From an uncultured Jannaschia sp. (GTDB lineage Bacteria > Pseudomonadota > Alphaproteobacteria > Rhodobacterales > Rhodobacteraceae), in assembly GCA_947494145.1 (NCBI GenBank), contig CANLTZ010000021.1, positions 1 to 60,634 of the forward strand: a DNA stretch of 60,634 nucleotides, read 5' to 3'. Position numbers and translations under genes: made by a program. Under the pieces are notes generated by a model, which saw only the letters and a program-made list of their open reading frames with translations, did not search any database and was not told where the DNA came from. This document shows positions 1-8,999 of this stretch, piece after piece. Within the stretch, counting starts at the first letter, position 1; each line of letters opens with the position of its first letter.

Positions 1-74
1 GAGAAACGGTGCAACATCAATGCAATGGCAGGACGTTTTTCGGAAATACTGATCCAGGTTTTCCGAAAACCGCT
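1..74. repeat. Right part of a 109-bp dispersed element crossing the circle junction
   Basis: The first 48 bases equal the last 48 bases of the window (60587-60634). Joining 60552-60634 to 49-74 gives a 109-bp element that starts AGCGGGTCTCGAAAAACC and ends GGTTTTCCGAAAACCGCT. These ends are imperfect terminal inverted repeats. Its length and ends match the intact copy at 13778-13886. No transposase is present, so it looks like a MITE or a REP-type double hairpin. Confidence 0.8.
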
Positions 75-97
75 TTATGGATCGGGGCGCGCGGGCC

Positions 98-967
98 TCA
101 GGCCCTGGGGCGGATGCGGGCGCCGGCGCTGGCGGGGCGGATGCGGCGGGGGACGACCTTGGGCTTGGGGGGCTCTTCGGGGGCGGCTTCGGGGGCGAAG
201 TCGCTGGGCGTGTCCGAGGGCGTGGTGCCGGGCATGGATTGGAACGCGGTGTGGAGCGCACCGGCCAGACCGGCGGCGCCGCTATCGAGCCAGGCCGCAT
301 CATCGCCGGAGCTGACGGCGGCCAGGGCCTGAAGCAGGCGCATGGGATGGATGCCGGCGAACAGCCCCTCGGTCTCGGCGCGCAGCCGGTTCATGACGCG
401 GGCCTGGTCACGCTCGGTGGTGAGCTTGTCGAAGCGCGTCACCAGAAGAAGCGAGCGGGCGCGCACCTCGTCGGAGACCAGATCCCAGGCGGCGGCTTCC
501 GATTGGCGCCAGGCCTGGGTGGCATGGGTACACCAGAGCACCATGTCCACTTCGGGCAGCATCCGTTCCCAAACCTCTGAATCCATGTTCGGGTCGGAAA
601 TGCCGGGGAAGTCGATCAGATCGCATTGCCGCAGGATGTCGGAGGGCAGCGACATGCGCACGAAGCGCGTGCTGTCCACATCCACCAGATCGAGATTGAG
701 CAGGTCCACCGGCAGCTCATCGCCATCGACCGTGACGGCCATGGGCGAGGCATCGGCGGGGCCTTGGGTGATCCAGACCGGGGACAGGCGCGTGGCGGTG
801 ACTTTCTCGGGCAGGGGACGGGCGCCCAGAAGCAGGTTCGACAGGGTCGACTTGCCGGCCGAGAATTCGCCCATGATCGCCAGGCGCGGCTTGCGGGGCC
901 CCGCGGTCACGGGGGGCAATTCGTCGTCGGTCTCGACGTCGAGCCTTTGGGACAGGTCATTCATCAC
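98..967 (-). CDS. Small dynamin-like P-loop GTPase
   Basis: A soluble GTPase of 289 aa from a GTG at 967, or 288 aa from the ATG at 964. The G1 P-loop GEFSAGKS is at residues 33-40, a G3 DFPG at 119-122, and TRFDK at 177-181 occupies the G4 position (canonical NKxD). The GEFSAGKST form of the P-loop is usual in bacterial dynamin-like and GTPase-effector families. The C-terminus is proline- and basic-rich. The start overlaps the stop of the larger GTPase upstream, so the two are translationally coupled as the last genes of a six-gene operon. The region around WCT at about residue 146 is clearly homologous to the 440-aa protein at 3253-4575, so these two are paralogues. The nucleotide-binding class is secure; the cellular role is unknown. 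Confidence 0.8.
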   Translation of the reverse strand: MMNDLSQRLDVETDDELPPVTAGPRKPRLAIMGEFSAGKSTLSNLLLGARPLPEKVTATRLSPVWITQGPADASPMAVTVDGDELPVDLLNLDLVDVDSTRFVRMSLPSDILRQCDLIDFPGISDPNMDSEVWERMLPEVDMVLWCTHATQAWRQSEAAAWDLVSDEVRARSLLLVTRFDKLTTERDQARVMNRLRAETEGLFAGIHPMRLLQALAAVSSGDDAAWLDSGAAGLAGALHTAFQSMPGTTPSDTPSDFAPEAAPEEPPKPKVVPRRIRPASAGARIRPRA

Positions 968-3183
968 GCGTCTCCTTCACGGCCCTCGGGGGCGGGGGCG
1001 CGGCCTTCGGGGGTCGGGTCGATATCCAGCTCCTCAAAGAGCATGTCGAACAGCATCTCGCGTTCATCCTGGGCGCTGACGCCGAAGATGCCGTGCAATT
1101 CTTCCAGCTGAAGCTGGGACTTGGCGCAGATGTCGAACAGCACTTCGCGCTGCTCGGTCAGGAAGGTTTCCAGGCGGCCAAAGGCCAGGGTGCGGATTTC
1201 GTCGGCCTGCTTGGCCTTGAGTTCGGCCACCATGGGCGCGGTTTCGGCCTCGATGAGTTCGTGGAAGCCCTGGGCGAAGGCGCGGTAGCCGCGGCGCTTG
1301 TTCCACCAGCCCTTCCACCACGACGTCTTGAGGTCGAGCGCGATGGTCTGGGCCAGCGCCATGGGCTGGGGGGTTTCGGGGGCCGAGGGCGGATCGACGC
1401 GGAAGTTTTCGGCCTGCACGTCGAAGATGCGGCTATAGGCGTCGGTCAGTTCTTCGCCCGCGCGGGTATAGACGGTGTCGCAGGCCTTGGTGAAGTTCTT
1501 GCGCATGACCTGATAGGCCGAGCGCATGAGCATGCGCAGCCCGTCGGGCGAATAGTTCCAGACTTCCTTTTCGCCATGGGTTTCGAGGTGTTGGAGCAGC
1601 GATTCCAGCGCGCGTTCCAGGAAGCGGGCATGGACCTGGTCCACCCGGTCGGAAAAGCGCAGGAACACTTCGTCCAGGCGGCCCGACAGGTCGTGGGCCA
1701 GTTCCTGATGGATGTCCGAGAGCAGGCCCTGCATCTCATATTCGTCCATCTTCAGGATGCGTTCGCCATCGCCTTCGCGCAGCGTGACCACGGCCGACGA
1801 GGCGCGCAGGCCCGCCACGTAGTTGGCGGCGCGGCGGCGGGCGGCGGCCAGCATGCGCTGGCCCGGGCCTTCAGCGATGCGCGCGCCCACGGCGGCGTAA
1901 AGCGACGGCAGGCCCGACAGCGCCCAGACCATTTCCTCGGCACTGAGTTCGGCGGCTTCGCGGCCCAGGGCGGCATTGGCATAGCCATGGAGTGCGGCGG
2001 CACTGGCATCGACCATGTCGTTGAGATTGCCCTGCAAAACGGCGGTGGCCCAATAGGCCGAGCCGAAGATAATTTCGGGCGCGGTATCGGTGTCGCGGGT
2101 CAGCGTGGCCAGCAGGCTGTCGCGGATTTCGGGCACTTCGCTGGCCGGGTCCGACAATTCGTCGATGCGGTTGACGAAGATGATGACCTGGCGGGCCTTC
2201 ATGTTCGAAATCAGCCGGATCAGACCCATATCGGTGGCCGACAGCGCCTGGTGCGCCGACAGGACCACCACGCAGGTCCGTGAATCGCGCAAGGCCCGGA
2301 TGGTGATCTGCTCGCGCATCATGAAGGTGTCGTTCACGCCGGGCGTGTCGCGGATGCAGAGCGGCATCGGCAGGCCGGGCGCGTCCAGATACAGGTCCGC
2401 CGAGCGGGTGATGTCGGCGAACTGGCCCTGGGCATCGGCCATGGATTCGGGGTCGTGTTCGTCGCCCATGCAGACATAGCGCTTGATGAGCCCGTCATCG
2501 AATTCGCCGTAATCGTGCTGCTGGCCCAGCATCATCTCGAATTTCTTGCCCAGGCGTTCGCGGGTCTTTTCGTGCATCTTCGCGATCTGGGCGCGCAGCT
2601 TTTCGACTTCCTTGTCGGCGCCGGCGCGGCCTGCAAGTTCGCCGATGCGGCCGCCATTGCGCACCAGATTGTCCCATTCGTCGCGGTCGAAGAGCCGGAA
2701 GCTCGCGCGGGGCTGATCCTTGGCGCGGGGCGTGTTGAGGTGCAGCGACGTGACCACCGAGGTCCAGGGATTGACGTCGGCGGGCAGCAGGTCGGGGCGG
2801 CCGATCATGGCGTTGACCAGGGTGGTCTTGCCCGACTTGATCTGGCCGATCATGGTCACGGCGGGTTCGAATGCGGCGACTTCGCCCATCAGATCGCGGA
2901 CCTTGCGGCCCATGCCGTCGCCCCCGATGGCTTCGATGTCGAGCATGATTTCGCGCAGGTTGTCGATGTCTTCCTGCAATCCGGTCAGGCTGTCCTGCCC
3001 TTGGGAGAGATAGGGCGCGCGCGCCGCACCCGCTTCGGCATCGGACGCACCATCGGCCACCCGGGTCGCGTCGGTTGCGTCGATATCTGACATTTCCATC
3101 TGCGCGGTCCTCGTTACCTCACCCTCGACCGGGGGCCCGGGGGGCCGCACCGGCGGGGGGGCGTCTTGTTTGCTGTCCGTCAC
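964..3183 (-). CDS. Dynamin-like GTPase, large
   Basis: A 739-aa protein from a GTG at 3183. An ATG at 3099 (residue 29) is better placed behind a GAGG and may be the real start. The P-loop GQIKSGKTT begins at residue 113, NPWTS near 138 fits the threonine switch I (G2), DTPG is at 279-282 and NRID at 338-341 (G4). The C-terminal half is helical, as expected for the stalk and assembly region of dynamin-like proteins. Bacterial dynamin-like proteins bind and remodel membranes, and some protect against phage or membrane stress. Here the gene sits in a kinase/FHA/PP2C operon, so its activity may be controlled by phosphorylation; that is inference. It overlaps the next GTPase gene. Confidence 0.85.
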   Translation of the reverse strand: MTDSKQDAPPPVRPPGPPVEGEVTRTAQMEMSDIDATDATRVADGASDAEAGAARAPYLSQGQDSLTGLQEDIDNLREIMLDIEAIGGDGMGRKVRDLMGEVAAFEPAVTMIGQIKSGKTTLVNAMIGRPDLLPADVNPWTSVVTSLHLNTPRAKDQPRASFRLFDRDEWDNLVRNGGRIGELAGRAGADKEVEKLRAQIAKMHEKTRERLGKKFEMMLGQQHDYGEFDDGLIKRYVCMGDEHDPESMADAQGQFADITRSADLYLDAPGLPMPLCIRDTPGVNDTFMMREQITIRALRDSRTCVVVLSAHQALSATDMGLIRLISNMKARQVIIFVNRIDELSDPASEVPEIRDSLLATLTRDTDTAPEIIFGSAYWATAVLQGNLNDMVDASAAALHGYANAALGREAAELSAEEMVWALSGLPSLYAAVGARIAEGPGQRMLAAARRRAANYVAGLRASSAVVTLREGDGERILKMDEYEMQGLLSDIHQELAHDLSGRLDEVFLRFSDRVDQVHARFLERALESLLQHLETHGEKEVWNYSPDGLRMLMRSAYQVMRKNFTKACDTVYTRAGEELTDAYSRIFDVQAENFRVDPPSAPETPQPMALAQTIALDLKTSWWKGWWNKRRGYRAFAQGFHELIEAETAPMVAELKAKQADEIRTLAFGRLETFLTEQREVLFDICAKSQLQLEELHGIFGVSAQDEREMLFDMLFEELDIDPTPEGRAPAPEGREGDA

Positions 3184-3252
3184 AAAACATCCCGGGATTG
3201 TCCAAGATGTGACGGGTAAAAGGTTTAATTTGGGAAGATTGGTTCGCCATGA

Positions 3253-4575
3253 TTAATGGATGGCCAGCCCCCTTTGCAGGTTGCGTTTGAGTTGGATCAT
3301 CAGGGCCACGGCCTCATCGGCGGGGGCGTGTTCGATCTGCATCAATTGCACCATGTCGGTGGCATCGGTGGCGGCATCGCGGGCCTGGCCCAGCAGCGCA
3401 TCGTCGCCCTCGGCCTCTTCGAGATGTTCGCCCAGCCAGGTCACTTCGCGCACCGACCGCGCCATGATCGCGTCATTATCCAAAGGCGCGTCCGAGGCGA
3501 TGAGTTCGGCGCCCGCCGCCGCCAGGCGCGCCACGGCGGCTTCGAACGCGGCGCGGGTGGCGGGCGAGGGGGCGGGCTCGGCCTCGGGGAAGAGGACGGG
3601 CGGGATGTCGGGGGTATCGGCGGGGGTGTCGGCCTCGGATGGGTCGGCGTCGGTCTCGGCGGCGGCCTTTTCGGGGGCGGCGTCCTCGGCGGTGTCGGCC
3701 TGCGCCTCGGCCTCGGGGGCGGCGTCTTCGGGCTCGGGTTCCGGCTCGGGCAGGGGGGCGTTGGCGGCTTCGGGGTGATGGGCCAGCAGCAGGTCGGCCT
3801 GGTCGATATAGGCCTGGCGGAACCGTTCCACCATCTTGAGGACCGTGGCGATCAGCGTCTTGCCGCCCGACTCGCGAAAGGCCTCGCGGTCGAGGGTGTC
3901 GCCTTCGCGCGCGGCCAGGGCCGACAGCGTGTCGATGGCCAGCACCTGGTCGAATTCGCGCCCGCCCAGCCGTTGCAGCCGGTCCATGGTGGTGGCGCGG
4001 CTGCCCACGGTGTCGATGCGGGTGCGCAGAAGGATGCCCTGGTCCTTCAGAAGATCGGGCATGAGGTTCCAGGCGGCCTGTTCGGCGGCGGTGAAATCGC
4101 CGGTACACCAGATGGCCACGTCGCTGCGGTTGGAGGCCCAGGTGACGGCGCGTTCCTGGTCGCGGCGCAGACGGCCGATGCTGACCTCCATGGGGGTGAT
4201 GCGTTTGAGCGCGGGCAGATCGGCGCGCATCTCGACCATGGCGGGCATGCGTTCGGCGGCGGCGGCGGCATCCAGGCCCGGCAGTTCTTCGGTGGCGCCA
4301 TTGGCCAGGGTCACGCGGGTGATGTTGTCTTCGCTATGGACCAGGCGCAGCACCGGCAGTTCCACCCCTTCGGGCACCAGTTTCTGGCCCACCAGAAGTT
4401 CCATCACGCGGGACTTGCCCGAGCCGGGCAGGCCCATGATGCTGACGCGCACGGGCACGGCCAGCCGCTTGCGCAGCTTTTCGGCCATGACGTGGTCGTC
4501 TTCGGGCAGCAGCTTGCTGGCCAGCGCGCGGCTGAGCTGGTCAAGCGTGTCGGCGCCGGGAAGGGGGGTGGCCAT
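3253..4575 (-). CDS. Degenerate P-loop GTPase paralogue with acidic linker
   Basis: A 440-aa protein. The P-loop GLPGSGKS at residues 48-55 is intact, but no DxxG (G3) motif is visible. The G4 position reads TRID (185-188), where the 289-aa paralogue at 98-967 has TRFDK. Both share DxxxWCT, E-x-AAW and a following LLxTRxD block, which supports common descent. Residues of about 265-345 form a low-complexity Glu/Asp/Ala/Pro linker before a helical C-terminal domain. It starts 3 bp after the PP2C stop and is followed by a 69-bp gap before the large GTPase. It may bind nucleotide without efficient hydrolysis and act as a partner or regulator; this is inferred from the missing G3. Confidence 0.7.
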   Translation of the reverse strand: MATPLPGADTLDQLSRALASKLLPEDDHVMAEKLRKRLAVPVRVSIMGLPGSGKSRVMELLVGQKLVPEGVELPVLRLVHSEDNITRVTLANGATEELPGLDAAAAAERMPAMVEMRADLPALKRITPMEVSIGRLRRDQERAVTWASNRSDVAIWCTGDFTAAEQAAWNLMPDLLKDQGILLRTRIDTVGSRATTMDRLQRLGGREFDQVLAIDTLSALAAREGDTLDREAFRESGGKTLIATVLKMVERFRQAYIDQADLLLAHHPEAANAPLPEPEPEPEDAAPEAEAQADTAEDAAPEKAAAETDADPSEADTPADTPDIPPVLFPEAEPAPSPATRAAFEAAVARLAAAGAELIASDAPLDNDAIMARSVREVTWLGEHLEEAEGDDALLGQARDAATDATDMVQLMQIEHAPADEAVALMIQLKRNLQRGLAIH

Positions 4576-4578
4576 GGA

Positions 4579-5880
4579 CTAGCCCCCCATGGCCGTCTTG
4601 CGCGGCGGCGCGTCGTCTTCTTCCTCGTCCTGCTGGCTGCCATGGCGGAAGACGGGGTTGTCGTCTTCGGATGTGGCAGCGCTGTCGGTGCCGTCTTCGC
4701 CCGTATCGGCCGGCGTGTCGTCTTGCGTGTCGGCCTGCGCCTCGGGCTCTTCGGCGCCGGGCACGGTCTTCTTGGGCACCATGCGCGTATAGGTCTTGCC
4801 GCGATAGGTGTAGGTCTGTTCCTCCATCTCGGGGGCGGGGGGGTCCGTCTTTTCGCCCTTGTCCTCGCCCGTGTCCTCGCCTTTGGCTTTGTCCTCGGAC
4901 GGGGCCTTGGCGGCGGGGTCCTGGGGCACGGGCACGCCGCGATAGGTCAGCCCGTCGGCCGCGTCCGCGGGGGATGCGGCGGGCATGGCCGAGGCGGGAT
5001 CGGGCAGCACGGCCACGCGGGTGGCGGGCAGCCGGTCTTCTTCCACAAGGCCCGTGGGCTTGGCCACGATCTTCCGGTCCACCGGTTTCATGTGGTTGAG
5101 CTTGATGACCGAGAAGCTGATATTGTCCTGGTCGGGATCGGCCAGGTCATCGAGCGCTTCCAGCAGATAGCCCGCGATTTCGGCAGCTTTCTTGCGGCGA
5201 TACTTGTGCAGAAGCTTCTGGATGCGGGCTTCTTCGAGATATTGCAGCCCGTCCGACGACACCACGACCACATCGCCCAGCTTGAGCTCGAACGGCTCGG
5301 CCGGGCAATCGGTGCGCGCCACCTTGCTGCCCAGGATGACCGAGGTCAGGCAGTTGCGGTCGGGGTGATTGGCGGCCGCCTCGGGCGTGATGAGCCCCTG
5401 TTCGGCCATGAAGTCGATCTGGGGGGCCAGCGAATGGTCTTCGTTGAGCTGCTTGAGCTTGCCGTCGCGCAGCACATAGAGCGGGCTGTCGCCGATCGAC
5501 ATCCAGAACATCCGGTTTTCCACCAGGACCAGGCTGACCAGAGTGGCGCCCATCCCGTGGGTTTCGGGATGGTCGGACACGTGGTCGCGCACGCAGGTAT
5601 TGGCCTTGGTGGCCGCGTCGCGCATGAAGCTGGGAATGTCGCCCTCGAAGCTGGCGAAGTTCGCGGATTGGAACTTCAACTCCGAATAGACTTCGGTGAC
5701 CACGATCTTGGAGGCCACGTCCCCGGCGGCATGGCCGCCCATGCCATCGGCCAGGACAGCGACGCCGCTATCCATGCCGAAGGGGAAATCGGTGACGATC
5801 GCATCCTCCTGATAGGCCCGCCCGCCCTGGGCGATGGCGGAGGCCACGTCATAGCGCGGCTCAGGCGATCGCCACATCAT
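4579..5880 (-). CDS. PP2C-family Ser/Thr protein phosphatase
   Basis: A metal-dependent protein phosphatase of 433 aa. The start chosen is the ATG at 5880, six bases after AGGAGG; the frame stays open to 5982 without such a site. The N-terminal 230 residues carry the PP2C signature: an ED pair at 25-26, ADGMGGH at 44-50, GDSPLYVL and SSDGLQYL, which supply the aspartates for the two-metal centre. The remaining 200 residues are a Pro/Glu/Asp-rich tail ending in an acidic then basic stretch, probably disordered. It overlaps the FHA gene by 20 bp. It would reverse phosphorylation by the kinase encoded first in the operon, as PppA does for PpkA in T6SS and as PP2C partners do for PknB-like kinases. 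Confidence 0.9.
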   Translation of the reverse strand: MMWRSPEPRYDVASAIAQGGRAYQEDAIVTDFPFGMDSGVAVLADGMGGHAAGDVASKIVVTEVYSELKFQSANFASFEGDIPSFMRDAATKANTCVRDHVSDHPETHGMGATLVSLVLVENRMFWMSIGDSPLYVLRDGKLKQLNEDHSLAPQIDFMAEQGLITPEAAANHPDRNCLTSVILGSKVARTDCPAEPFELKLGDVVVVSSDGLQYLEEARIQKLLHKYRRKKAAEIAGYLLEALDDLADPDQDNISFSVIKLNHMKPVDRKIVAKPTGLVEEDRLPATRVAVLPDPASAMPAASPADAADGLTYRGVPVPQDPAAKAPSEDKAKGEDTGEDKGEKTDPPAPEMEEQTYTYRGKTYTRMVPKKTVPGAEEPEAQADTQDDTPADTGEDGTDSAATSEDDNPVFRHGSQQDEEEDDAPPRKTAMGG

Positions 5881-6748
5881 CGTCATCCTCCTCGGTGTCG
5901 TCGGTGTCGGACCAGTCGAAATCTGGCCCGCACATCGTCTTGAGGCGCAGCACGGTGTCGCCGATCTTGATTTCGTCGCCATCGGTGACCGGCTGGTCGG
6001 TGATGACGGGCTTGCCGTTCAGGCGCACGATGTTGGACTTGCCGCCCTGGCCCAGCAGGAAGGTGCGGGCGTCGGGGTCATAGGTGATGCCGGCATGGGT
6101 GCTGCGGGAAATGGCGTTGTCGCCGAAATTGAGTTGCACGATCTGGTCGGCGCCGCGCCCGATGGAAGACAGGCCGGTCACCAGCGGGAAGCCGTTGCCG
6201 CGGCCCGGGCCCTTGACCACGCAGACCCAGCCCACGGGGAACAGCATCTCCGCGGCGGGGGTGGGCTCGGCCTCGGCGGGGGCCGGGGCGTTGGGGTCTT
6301 GGTCGGCAAAGAGATCGACCACGCCCTTATCGGGGCTCTCGAAGCCGATGAGACGGGTCTTGTTGCGGCGCGTGCGGCCGGGCGCGCGGGTGGGCGCGAT
6401 GGTGACTTCGGCATCGGGCTTGGGCGCGGGCGGCGCCGCTTTGAGCTTTTCGGCCACGTCGCGCAGGATGGCGGTGGTGCTTTGCCCATCCCCGGCCAGC
6501 GTGTCGTCGGTCTCCGCCTTGGCGGTGTCCTGGGCCGCGGCGGGCGCCGGGTCAGCCTGGAGGGCCGTGTCTTCGGCGCCCGCCTTGGGGGCCTTGGGGG
6601 CGGGCGCGTCGATGGGCGCGGATGCCTTGGCCCGCGTCATGACGATTTCGGGGGCCGCATCTTTGACGGGGGCGTCGACCTCGGGGGCGGGCGCTGCCTC
6701 GGCGGGGGCCGATTTCTTGCGGTTGAGAAAGCCAAAGAGGAACTTCAT
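5861..6748 (-). CDS. FHA-domain phosphothreonine-binding protein
   Basis: A 295-aa protein with a good AAAGGA before its ATG. Residues 1-170 are Ala/Pro-rich and low complexity. The C-terminal part (about 175-275) is an FHA domain with the phosphothreonine-binding residues GR (197-198) and SRSTH (214-218), followed by the expected LNG near the end. FHA domains dock threonine-phosphorylated partners, so this is the likely reader for the kinase immediately upstream (34-bp gap). A conspicuous basic segment, RRNKTRLIGF around residue 130, contains threonines that could be phosphorylated (speculative). There is no signal peptide or membrane segment, so it should be cytoplasmic. Confidence 0.88.
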   Translation of the reverse strand: MKFLFGFLNRKKSAPAEAAPAPEVDAPVKDAAPEIVMTRAKASAPIDAPAPKAPKAGAEDTALQADPAPAAAQDTAKAETDDTLAGDGQSTTAILRDVAEKLKAAPPAPKPDAEVTIAPTRAPGRTRRNKTRLIGFESPDKGVVDLFADQDPNAPAPAEAEPTPAAEMLFPVGWVCVVKGPGRGNGFPLVTGLSSIGRGADQIVQLNFGDNAISRSTHAGITYDPDARTFLLGQGGKSNIVRLNGKPVITDQPVTDGDEIKIGDTVLRLKTMCGPDFDWSDTDDTEEDDDDVAIA

Positions 6749-6782
6749 GGAACAGATCCTTTCAATAGGTCGCCGGAGCGGA

Positions 6783-8999
6783 TCACTCGTTAACGGGGAT
6801 GGTCATGGAGGCGACCCAGTTGGCCCCGTCGCGCTGGACGACGAAGCTGAATTGTGTGCGCCCGGCGGTCAGCTCACGCTCAAGCAAGTCGCGCATGCCC
6901 AGGCCGCCTTCGATGGGCTCGCCGGTATCCACCAGGGCCATGACGGTGTCGCCCGCCACCAGATCGGTTTCGGCGCTGTCGCCCACGGCGAAGACGCGGG
7001 TCGCCCAGCCTTCGCCATCGCGCTGCGTGCGGAAGGTGACGGCATTGCCCGCATCCACGTCATGGACCACGGCCAATGTGGCGGTCTGGGTCAGGCTGGG
7101 CGGCTGGCCCGGCTGACCGATGCCCAGCTCGATGGACACTTCGTCGATGGCCGACAGGTCGGCCCCGGCGCGCAATTGGGCATCGAACGCGGCGCGGTCG
7201 GCCACGGGCGTGCCGTTGAGCGTGACGATCTGGTTGCGCCCGCTGGCATCGATGCTGAGATCGCCGGTGGTGGGCAGGGCCACCGTCCAGCCGCCGGCCA
7301 GCCGCAGCGACGAAATCAGCTCCGTGCCGGGCATCTCAGCGGAGAGATCTTCCAGATCGGACCAGCCCGGCGTGGTGACCTGCAAGCCCGCGGGCACGGC
7401 GGCCTGGGCCGCGCCATCGGCGGGGGTGGCGATGGCGGGTGTGTCCGACAGGGCCGGGGCGCCCGCCAGATCGGTGGGCGCGGCGGGGGTGTCCAGCGGC
7501 TCGGGCGCGACATCGAAGACCGGGGCGCCATTGGGGAAGGGCTCTTCCAGGGCCACGATGAAGGGGGCGTCGGGGGTGCTGGCCCCCCGCGTGGGGCGCG
7601 GCACGGGGCGGATGGCGGGAACAACGTCGACAGGGTCGGCGGTGCTGGCCTGGGCGTCCGGGGTCGTCTCAACCGGGGCGGGGACGGTTGGCACGGGGTC
7701 GATGATGCCGGCCTGGGCGTCCGGGGCCGGATCCGCCTCAGCCGGAGCGGGGTCGGCTTGGGCGGTATCGGTCGGGGCGGTATCGGTCGGGATGGGGGCC
7801 GACACTTGCGGGGCGGGGGCCGGAACTTGCGGGGCAGGCGCATCGGAGCCAGCGGCGGTTTCCACCGGCTGGTTGAGCGCGCCGTCCAGCGGCGCAGGCG
7901 CCCCGCCGGACAGAAGATCGGTCTGGGTGACCACGAACCCGGCCACGGCAGCCATGGCCAGCGCGGCCACGCCGATGCCAAGACCCGCCTTGCCGCGCTT
8001 GGGGGCGGCGGCCTGGGGCGTGGCGACGGGGTCGGCCGCCGGGGCGGCGGGCGCCTGGGGGATTTCCTTGCCATCCATCATGGCCAGCCATTGGGCGGCC
8101 GATTGCATCCGCTCTTTGGGAAGGACCTTGAGCGCATGGTCGATGGAAGCCAGCACGGCATCGTCGTAATCGGGGAAGCGGCCTTGAAGCGGCATGTAGG
8201 GGTCGGCTTCGCCCTGGGCGATGGCGGTCAGGCGCCGCTGGCTGTCGGGGGGCGTTTCCCCGGCGATGAGGTGATAGAAGCTGGCGCCAAGCGCATAGAG
8301 GTCGCTATAGGGCCCCTGCTCGGACCCGGTGATGTAGAATTCCTGGGGCGAGTAGCCATCCTTGACCACGCGCATGGCCGACAGCACGCGGCTTTGCTTT
8401 TGGGCCTGCTGGCGGGCGGCGCCGAAATCGATCAGCACCGGGCGGCCCGTCTCATCCACCAGGATGTTGTCGGGCGAGATATCGCGGTGCAGCATGTCCT
8501 TGGAATGCACGAAGCCGATGGCGTCCAGCATCTGGCGCAGGATGTCCACGATCCGGTCCGGGGGCAGATCGGTATCGGGGTCTTCCATGATTTCCAGCAG
8601 GTCGCGCCCCTCGACGAAATCGAGCGCCATATAGGCGGTGTCGTTTTCCTCAAAGACCTGGTGGACGCCCACGATGCCGGGATGCTGCAACTTGGAGAGG
8701 CTGCGCGCTTCCTGCACGAAAAGCCGCACGATGCTGTCGAATTCGGAGCGATGCGAGCGGGAGCGGGGCTGCACGATGGCGCGCGAGCGACGGCAGAAGG
8801 CGCCCGGGAAGCATTCCTTGATGACCACCTTGCGATCCAGGCTGTCGACCGCGCGGTAGGTGATGCCGAATCCCCCGGCATTCAGGAAATCGACAATCTT
8901 GTACTGACCGTGCAGCAACTCTGTGCCCGGTGCCAGGTCGTCCATGACGTCCTCGCCCAGGCTGTTTTCGCTGTCGATGGACTCTGCCATAGCCATCAT
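6783..8999 (-). CDS. Transmembrane Hanks-type Ser/Thr protein kinase
   Basis: A 738-aa kinase and first gene of the operon. GAGGTGAT lies directly before two adjacent ATGs (8999 and 8996). The kinase domain has a glycine-rich loop NAGGFG (40-45), the ATP-binding lysine at 61, HRDISPDN at 171-178 and DFGAA at 191. Residues 339-357 form one transmembrane helix after a basic KRGK stop-transfer signal. Next comes a long Pro/Ala/Asp-rich linker. The C-terminal region, predicted extracytoplasmic, contains segments such as DLVAGDTVMALVDTG that resemble PDZ-like folds. The kinase thus probably senses an envelope signal and passes it to the FHA, GTPase and PP2C products. T6SS PpkA kinases have a similar kinase-TM-periplasm layout, but the linkage to T6SS here is inference. 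Confidence 0.92.
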   Translation of the reverse strand: MMAMAESIDSENSLGEDVMDDLAPGTELLHGQYKIVDFLNAGGFGITYRAVDSLDRKVVIKECFPGAFCRRSRAIVQPRSRSHRSEFDSIVRLFVQEARSLSKLQHPGIVGVHQVFEENDTAYMALDFVEGRDLLEIMEDPDTDLPPDRIVDILRQMLDAIGFVHSKDMLHRDISPDNILVDETGRPVLIDFGAARQQAQKQSRVLSAMRVVKDGYSPQEFYITGSEQGPYSDLYALGASFYHLIAGETPPDSQRRLTAIAQGEADPYMPLQGRFPDYDDAVLASIDHALKVLPKERMQSAAQWLAMMDGKEIPQAPAAPAADPVATPQAAAPKRGKAGLGIGVAALAMAAVAGFVVTQTDLLSGGAPAPLDGALNQPVETAAGSDAPAPQVPAPAPQVSAPIPTDTAPTDTAQADPAPAEADPAPDAQAGIIDPVPTVPAPVETTPDAQASTADPVDVVPAIRPVPRPTRGASTPDAPFIVALEEPFPNGAPVFDVAPEPLDTPAAPTDLAGAPALSDTPAIATPADGAAQAAVPAGLQVTTPGWSDLEDLSAEMPGTELISSLRLAGGWTVALPTTGDLSIDASGRNQIVTLNGTPVADRAAFDAQLRAGADLSAIDEVSIELGIGQPGQPPSLTQTATLAVVHDVDAGNAVTFRTQRDGEGWATRVFAVGDSAETDLVAGDTVMALVDTGEPIEGGLGMRDLLERELTAGRTQFSFVVQRDGANWVASMTIPVNE

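Noticed and set aside
3256-5943. Very long open frame (895 aa) on the plus strand opposite the GTPase and PP2C genes
   Set aside because: Gly/His/Val-rich translation without domains, a mirror effect of GC-rich third codon positions; the minus-strand frames carry P-loop and PP2C motifs.
98-8999. A full T6SS cluster built around the kinase, FHA and PP2C genes
   Set aside because: No Tss structural, Hcp, ClpV, VgrG or PAAR genes were found anywhere in the window; only the regulatory-type trio and an effector cassette are present.
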